Origin: Variovorax sp. V93
GTDB taxonomy: Bacteria > Pseudomonadota > Gammaproteobacteria > Burkholderiales > Burkholderiaceae_C
Length of the DNA stretch: 64,000 bases
NCBI RefSeq assembly: GCF_041154485.1
Contig: NZ_AP028669.1
Coordinates: 2,914,001-2,978,000, forward strand
Direction: 5' to 3'
Part shown: positions 59,128 through 64,000 of the stretch, piece by piece
How positions within the stretch are numbered: the first letter of the stretch is position 1
How the letters are laid out: each line of letters starts with the position of its first letter
Notes under the pieces: generated by a model
What the model saw: only the letters and a program-made list of their open reading frames with translations
What the model was told of the DNA's origin: nothing
Databases searched by the model: none
Program-made: the position numbers and the translations under genes

Positions 59128-62100
59128 ATGGACCTCCCCCACCTCACGGCGGGCAAGCGATTCACGCTGCCGCGTCCTCCTTTGTCGGCCGATGCGCTGC
59201 TGCTGGCGCAGCTGGGCATGCGCGAGAAGGCCGCGGGCCGCGCCACCGCGATGTTCACGGCCGACGCCAACGACGCGCAGCGCCTGATCGACGAGATCGC
59301 CTTCTTCGCGCCCGAGCTGCGCTGCGCCCTGTTCCCCGACTGGGAAACGCTGCCCTACGACAGCTTCTCGCCGCACCAGGACCTGATCAGCGAGCGGCTC
59401 GCCACGCTCTGGCGCATCAGCCAGAAAGAGGCCGACGTGGTGCTGGTGCCCGCCACCACCGCGCTCTACCGGCTCGCGCCGCCGGCCTTCCTGGCCGGCT
59501 ACACCTTCCACTTCAAGGCCAAGCAGAAGCTCGAGGAGTCCAAGCTCAAGGCCCAGCTCACGCTGGCGGGCTACAGCCATGTGACGCAGGTGGTGAGCCC
59601 GGGCGAGTACGCGGTGCGCGGCGGCCTGATCGACCTCTTTCCGATGGGCTCGCCCGTGCCCTTCCGCGTCGACCTGTTCGACGACGAGATCGATTCGATC
59701 CGCACCTTCGACCCCGACACCCAGCGCAGCCTCTACCCGGTGCCCGAGGTACGGCTGCTGCCGGGCCGCGAATTCCCGATGGACGACGACGCCCGCGCGC
59801 GCTTTCGCAGCCGCTGGCGCGAACTGCTGGAGGGCGACCCGACCAAGAGCCGCATCTACAAGGACATGGGCAACGGCGTGGCCACCGCCGGCATCGAGTA
59901 CTACCTGCCGCTGTTCTTCGACGAGACGGCCACGGTGTTCGACTACCTGGGCGCCGATGCCACCGTGGTGCTGCACGGCGATCTCGAGCCCGCATTCCAG
60001 CATTTCTGGCAGGACGCCAGCGAACGCTACCGCCTGGTGCGCGGCGACCCCGAACGCCCGGCGCTGCCGCCCGAGGCGCTGTTCCTGAGCGCCGAGCAGT
60101 TCTACCAGCGCGCCAAGCCGCATGCGCAGCTCGCCATCCGCGGAAACGCCGGCAGCGGCGAGGCCGCCGAGACGCCCTACGCCGAGTTCGACACGCTGCC
60201 GCCCTTTGCCGTGGTGCGCGGCGCCGAGGACCCGCTGGTCGGCCTGAAGGCCCACATCGCGAAGACGCCGCACCGCGTGCTGCTGATCGCCGAAAGCGAA
60301 GGCCGGCGCGAAAGCCTGCTCGACTTCCTGCGCGCCAGCGGCGTGAGCCCGCCGGCCTTCGATTCGCTGGCCGAGTTCGAAGCCTCCGCCGACGAGAAGA
60401 CCGGCATCGCCACCGCCGCGCTGGCCTCGGGCTTTGCGTGGCGCGAACAGGGCATCGACTTCGTCACCGAGACCGAGCTCTTCGCCACTGCGCCCACCAC
60501 GCGCCGGCGCAACAAGAAGCAGGAACAGGTCAGCGACGTCGAGGCGCTGATCAAGGACCTTTCGGAACTCAACGTCGGCGACCCGGTGGTCCACACCGCG
60601 CACGGCATCGGCCGCTACCGCGGCCTGATCCACATGGACCTGGGCCAGGGCACCGATGCCGAGGGCAAGCCGCTGCTACAGGAAATGCTGCACCTGGAGT
60701 ACGCCGACAAGGCCACCCTCTATGTGCCCGTTTCGCAGCTGCACCAGATCAGCCGCTATACCGGCGTCAGCGCCGAGGAGGCCCCGCTGCACAAGCTGGG
60801 CTCGGGCCAGTGGGAAAAGGCCAAGCGCAAGGCCGCCGAGCAGGTGCGCGACTCGGCCGCCGAACTGCTCAACATCTATGCCCGCCGCGCCGCGCGCCAG
60901 GGCCATGCCTTCCGCTACTCGGCCGCCGACTACGAGGTGTTCGCCAACGACTTCGGCTTCCAGGAAACGGCGGACCAGAAGGCCGCGATCCACGCCGTGG
61001 TGCAGGACATGATCTCGCCGCAGCCGATGGACCGCCTGGTCTGCGGCGACGTGGGCTTCGGCAAGACCGAAGTGGCGCTGCGCGCAGCGTTCATCGCAAT
61101 CACCGGCGGCAAGCAGGTGGCCTTCCTTGCGCCCACCACGCTCCTGGCCGAGCAGCACTACCAGACGCTGGTCGACCGCTTCGCCAAGTGGCCGGTCAAG
61201 GTGGCTGAAATGAGCCGCTTCCGTTCGACCAAGGAAGTCAATGCGGCCGCCAAGGGCCTGGCCGAGGGCACGGTCGACATCGTGGTCGGCACGCACAAGC
61301 TGCTTTCGCAGTCGGTCAAGTTCAAGAACCTGGGCCTGCTCATCATCGACGAGGAGCACCGCTTCGGCGTGCGCCACAAGGAAGCCATGAAAGCGATGCG
61401 CGCCGAGGTCGACGTGCTCACGCTCACGGCCACGCCGATTCCGCGCACCCTGGGCATGGCGCTCGAAGGCCTGCGCGACCTGAGCGTGATCGCGACCGCG
61501 CCGCAGCGCCGTCTCGCCATCAAGACCTTCGTGCGCAACGAAGGCACGGGCGTGATCCGCGAAGCCGTGCTGCGCGAACTGAAGCGCGGCGGGCAGGTGT
61601 ACTTCCTGCACAACGAGGTCGAGACCATCGAGAACCGCCGCCAGAAGCTCGAAGAAATCTTGCCCGAGGCCCGCATCGCCGTGGCCCACGGCCAGATGCC
61701 CGAGCGCGAGCTGGAGCGCGTGATGCGCGACTTCGTGGCGCAGCGCTACAACCTCCTGCTGTGCTCGACCATCATCGAGACCGGCATCGACGTGCCGACC
61801 GCCAACACCATCGTGATGAGCCGCGCCGACAAGTTCGGCCTCGCGCAGCTGCACCAGCTGCGCGGGCGCGTCGGGCGCTCGCACCACCAGGCCTATGCCT
61901 ACCTGATGGTGCCGGACACCGAGGGCCTGACCAAGCAGGCGGCGCAGCGGCTCGACGCCATCCAGCAGATGGAAGAGCTGGGCTCGGGCTTCTATCTTGC
62001 GATGCACGACCTGGAAATCCGCGGCACCGGCGAAGTGCTGGGCGAGAACCAGAGCGGCAACATGATGGAGATCGGCTTCCAGCTCTACAACGAGATGCTG

Positions 62101-62622
62101 GGCGAGGCTGTGCGCGCGCTCAAGGCCGGGCAGGAGCCCGACCTGCTGGCGCCGCTGTCGGTCACGACCGAGATCAACCTGCACGCCCCCGCCCTGCTGC
62201 CCGACGACTACTGCGGCGACGTGCACCTGCGCTTGTCGTTCTACAAGAAGCTGGCCACCGCAAAGACGCCCGAGCAGATCGACACGCTGCTCGAAGAAAT
62301 CGTCGACCGCTTCGGCAAGCTGCCGCCGCAGGCGCAGACGCTGATCGACACGCACCGGCTGCGCGTGCTGGCGCGGCCCTATGGCGTGATCAAGGTGGAT
62401 GCCGCGCCCGGCATCATCCACATCACGTTCAAGAAGGACCCGCCGGTCGACTCGATGGCCATCATCCACCTGATCCAGAAGAACAAGCACATCAAGCTCG
62501 CGGGCAACGAGAAGCTGCGCATCGAGCGCGAGCTGAAAGAGCCCAAGGAGCGCGCGCAAATGGTGCGCGACGTGCTGCGCAGCCTCGGACAACCCCTCGT
62601 CAAGGAAACCGCCCCCGCATGA
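59128..62622 (+). CDS. mfd: Transcription-repair coupling factor Mfd
   Basis: A 1164-residue DNA translocase that removes stalled RNA polymerase and recruits UvrA. The UvrB-like N-terminus contains LFPDWETLPYDSFSPHQDLI; the RNA-polymerase-interaction (CarD-like) domain starts near residue 482 (LNVGDPVVHTAHGIGRYRGL); the helicase core has Walker A GDVGFGKTEVALRAAF at about 640, DEEH at 741-744 and TATPIPRTLGMAL; the C-terminal TRCF domain ends the protein. The ATG at 59128 gives MDLPHLTAGKRFTLP. Its stop overlaps serB by four bases. Confidence 0.97.
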   Translation: MDLPHLTAGKRFTLPRPPLSADALLLAQLGMREKAAGRATAMFTADANDAQRLIDEIAFFAPELRCALFPDWETLPYDSFSPHQDLISERLATLWRISQKEADVVLVPATTALYRLAPPAFLAGYTFHFKAKQKLEESKLKAQLTLAGYSHVTQVVSPGEYAVRGGLIDLFPMGSPVPFRVDLFDDEIDSIRTFDPDTQRSLYPVPEVRLLPGREFPMDDDARARFRSRWRELLEGDPTKSRIYKDMGNGVATAGIEYYLPLFFDETATVFDYLGADATVVLHGDLEPAFQHFWQDASERYRLVRGDPERPALPPEALFLSAEQFYQRAKPHAQLAIRGNAGSGEAAETPYAEFDTLPPFAVVRGAEDPLVGLKAHIAKTPHRVLLIAESEGRRESLLDFLRASGVSPPAFDSLAEFEASADEKTGIATAALASGFAWREQGIDFVTETELFATAPTTRRRNKKQEQVSDVEALIKDLSELNVGDPVVHTAHGIGRYRGLIHMDLGQGTDAEGKPLLQEMLHLEYADKATLYVPVSQLHQISRYTGVSAEEAPLHKLGSGQWEKAKRKAAEQVRDSAAELLNIYARRAARQGHAFRYSAADYEVFANDFGFQETADQKAAIHAVVQDMISPQPMDRLVCGDVGFGKTEVALRAAFIAITGGKQVAFLAPTTLLAEQHYQTLVDRFAKWPVKVAEMSRFRSTKEVNAAAKGLAEGTVDIVVGTHKLLSQSVKFKNLGLLIIDEEHRFGVRHKEAMKAMRAEVDVLTLTATPIPRTLGMALEGLRDLSVIATAPQRRLAIKTFVRNEGTGVIREAVLRELKRGGQVYFLHNEVETIENRRQKLEEILPEARIAVAHGQMPERELERVMRDFVAQRYNLLLCSTIIETGIDVPTANTIVMSRADKFGLAQLHQLRGRVGRSHHQAYAYLMVPDTEGLTKQAAQRLDAIQQMEELGSGFYLAMHDLEIRGTGEVLGENQSGNMMEIGFQLYNEMLGEAVRALKAGQEPDLLAPLSVTTEINLHAPALLPDDYCGDVHLRLSFYKKLATAKTPEQIDTLLEEIVDRFGKLPPQAQTLIDTHRLRVLARPYGVIKVDAAPGIIHITFKKDPPVDSMAIIHLIQKNKHIKLAGNEKLRIERELKEPKERAQMVRDVLRSLGQPLVKETAPA

Positions 62623-63329
62623 GCGCTACAGAAATTTCTCCCGGCCTCGCCATCCAGCGCCTGAAGCCGCCGCTGAAGCTGGCCGACTTCAAGCTGATCG
62701 CGTTCGACATGGACTCGACGCTGATCAACATCGAATGCATCGACGAGATCGCCGATGCCGTCGGCAAGAAGGCCGAAGTGGCCGCGATCACCGAAGCCAC
62801 GATGCGCGGCGAGATCAAGGACTTCAAGGAGAGCCTGCGGCGGCGCGTGGCGCTGCTCAAGGGCGTGCCGGTCGAGGCGCTGCAGCAGGTCTACGACGAG
62901 CGGCTGAAGCTCAATCCGGGCGCGGCGGAACTGGTCGCGGCCTGCAAGGCGGCCGGCCTCAAGGTGCTGCTGGTGTCGGGCGGCTTCACCTTCTTCGCAA
63001 ACCGCGTGAAGGACCGCCTGGGCATCGACTTTGCGCGTTCCAACCTGCTCGACGAAGCCGACGGCAAGCTCACCGGCCAGGTGGTGCAGCAAAGCTGGGG
63101 CGACATCTGCGACGGCGCCGAGAAGCGCCGCACGCTGCTCGAGGTCGCGTCCCTGCTGGGCATTTCGCCGCAGGAAGCCATTGCCGTGGGCGACGGCGCG
63201 AACGACCTGCCGATGATGGGCGAATCCGGCCTTTCGGTGGCCTATCACGCCAAGCCAAAGGTGCGCGAGCAGGCCATGGTGGCGATCAACGAAGGCGGGC
63301 TCGACCGCCTGCTGGAGATCCTGAAATGA
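62619..63329 (+). CDS. serB: Phosphoserine phosphatase
   Basis: A 236-residue HAD-family phosphatase, the last step of serine synthesis. The catalytic Asp pair is in LIAFDMDSTLINIECIDEIA (D30, D32); motif II is VLLVSGGFTFFANRVK; motif III/IV is GDGANDLPMMGESGLSVAYH. It lacks the N-terminal ACT-like domain of E. coli SerB. The ATG overlaps the mfd stop (ATGA) and its own stop overlaps the next ATG, so mfd-serB-oxidoreductase is one translationally coupled unit. Confidence 0.96.
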   Translation: MSATEISPGLAIQRLKPPLKLADFKLIAFDMDSTLINIECIDEIADAVGKKAEVAAITEATMRGEIKDFKESLRRRVALLKGVPVEALQQVYDERLKLNPGAAELVAACKAAGLKVLLVSGGFTFFANRVKDRLGIDFARSNLLDEADGKLTGQVVQQSWGDICDGAEKRRTLLEVASLLGISPQEAIAVGDGANDLPMMGESGLSVAYHAKPKVREQAMVAINEGGLDRLLEILK

Positions 63330-64000
63330 CTGACGGCAACATCCCGCTCTACCGCGCCGAGGCGCTCAAGGATTACGCCAGCGCCCTGCTGCAGAAGGCC
63401 GGCCTCGCCGCGCCGATGGCCGACAGCGTCGCCCGCACGCTGGTCGAAGGCGACCTGCTGGGCCACGACACGCACGGCCTCGCGCTGCTGGCCGGCTATG
63501 TGAAGGAACTCGAATCCGGCGGCATGACGCCGGACGGCGCGCCCGAGGTGCTGTCGGACCGCCCCGCCGCCGTGCTCTGGGACGGCAAGCGCCTGCCCGG
63601 GCCCTGGCTCATGGACCAGGGCATGGACCTGCTGGTTCCGCGCGCCCGCGAACTCGGCACCGCCTCGCTCGTGATCCGCCGCAGCCACCACATCGCCTGC
63701 CTCGCTGTCTACATGCTGCGCGCGCTCGAGGAAGACATGCTGATGCTGCTCGCCTGCTCCGACCCCAACACGGCCAGCGTCGCGCCCTTCGGCGGCACGC
63801 AGGCGGTGTTCACGCCGAATCCGCTGGCCATGGGCTTTCCGCTCTCGCAAGGCGGCGTGATGGTCGATATCTCGGCCTCCATCACCACCAACGGCATGAG
63901 CAACCGCAAGCGTGCGGCCGGCGAGACGTTCGCCGAGGAATGGCTGATCGACGCCGCCGGCAAGCCTTCGAACAACCCGCAGGTGCTGTTCGACCAGCCG
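63326..64000 (+). CDS. Ldh family (malate/L-lactate-type) oxidoreductase, 3' end outside window
   Basis: The first 225 codons of an NAD(P)-dependent Ldh2/YlbC-type dehydrogenase, a fold unrelated to classical malate/lactate dehydrogenase. Motifs: GDLLGHDTHGLALLAGYVKE with the conserved His, SLVIRRSHHIACLAVYMLRA, CSDPNTASVAPFGGTQAVFT and NPLAMGFPLSQGGVMVDISA. Substrate may be malate, lactate, ureidoglycolate or another 2-hydroxyacid. The ATG at 63326 overlaps the serB stop by four bases. The sequence stops at the window edge in frame. Confidence 0.88.
   Translation, partial: MTDGNIPLYRAEALKDYASALLQKAGLAAPMADSVARTLVEGDLLGHDTHGLALLAGYVKELESGGMTPDGAPEVLSDRPAAVLWDGKRLPGPWLMDQGMDLLVPRARELGTASLVIRRSHHIACLAVYMLRALEEDMLMLLACSDPNTASVAPFGGTQAVFTPNPLAMGFPLSQGGVMVDISASITTNGMSNRKRAAGETFAEEWLIDAAGKPSNNPQVLFDQP

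Overview
The window is a 64 kb piece of a GC-rich, gene-dense chromosome, almost entirely core genes with short gaps. The protein set (PHB regulator PhaR plus 3-hydroxybutyrate dehydrogenase, split rlmE/ftsH and carA/carB neighbourhoods, Kdo hydroxylase, a RelA with a degenerate hydrolase domain, a bifunctional NAD(P)HX repair enzyme) and the gene order point to Burkholderiales, family Comamonadaceae, most like Variovorax. That placement rests on recognition of the proteins, not on a search. I see no prophage, transposase, integrase, CRISPR array or rRNA operon.

Layout. 1-2.9 kb: the 3' end of lexA, a small hypothetical gene, a D-2-hydroxyacid dehydrogenase and an MFS exporter. 3.1-8.6 kb: an acyl-CoA catabolic cluster (3-hydroxyacyl-CoA dehydrogenase, crotonase, Crp/Fnr regulator, APH-type kinase, acyl-CoA dehydrogenase) closed by a strong terminator. 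8.7-14.2 kb, minus strand: GNAT, glmM, folP, ftsH, rlmE. 14.2-15.5 kb, plus strand: yhbY and a glycosyltransferase. 15.5-22.4 kb, minus strand: DUF4149, greA, Kdo hydroxylase, carB, an ORF6N-domain gene, carA. 22.5-37.9 kb, minus strand: a long conserved envelope/translation supercluster read as rpsB-tsf-pyrH-frr-uppS-cdsA-dxr-rseP-bamA-skp-lpxD-fabZ-lpxA-lpxB-rnhB-rRNA methyltransferase. 38.1-42.3 kb: amidase, D-amino-acid dehydrogenase and nnrDE on the plus strand. 42.3-45.4 kb: an SDR and RNase R on the minus strand. 45.4-47.4 kb: the most accessory-like stretch, with tRNA-Leu(CAG), a 0.45 kb empty region, a YkvA protein, an SOS-box-controlled 98-aa orphan, a 28-aa membrane peptide and a small hypothetical gene. 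47.5-55.4 kb: rimO, phaR, a zinc-ribbon protein, tRNA-Val(GAC), relA, an alpha/beta hydrolase, bdhA, a SIMPL protein and a small secreted protein. 55.6-64 kb: ompR-envZ, ispD-ispF (minus strand), then mfd-serB-Ldh-type oxidoreductase with 4-nt overlaps; the last gene runs off the window.

How the parts work together. The supercluster joins ribosome and translation factors (S2, EF-Ts, RRF), UMP kinase, undecaprenyl and isoprenoid steps (UppS, Dxr; IspD/IspF lie at 58 kb), phospholipid synthesis (CdsA), outer-membrane assembly (BamA, Skp, RseP) and lipid A synthesis (LpxD, FabZ, LpxA, LpxB). KdoO, encoded beside carB, would modify the finished Kdo-lipid A. GlmM supplies the aminosugar route to the same UDP-GlcNAc pool.

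Most worth following up: an ORF6N gene wedged with translational coupling between carA and carB and carrying a perfect 15-bp inverted repeat; a textbook LexA box in front of an unrecognised 98-codon gene; an adjacent kinase/dehydrogenase pair that looks like a split ACAD10/ACAD11 (LvaA/LvaC-type) 4-hydroxyacyl-CoA module; and an RNase R gene whose homologous N-terminus lacks an in-frame standard start codon. No entirely new multi-gene system is evident.
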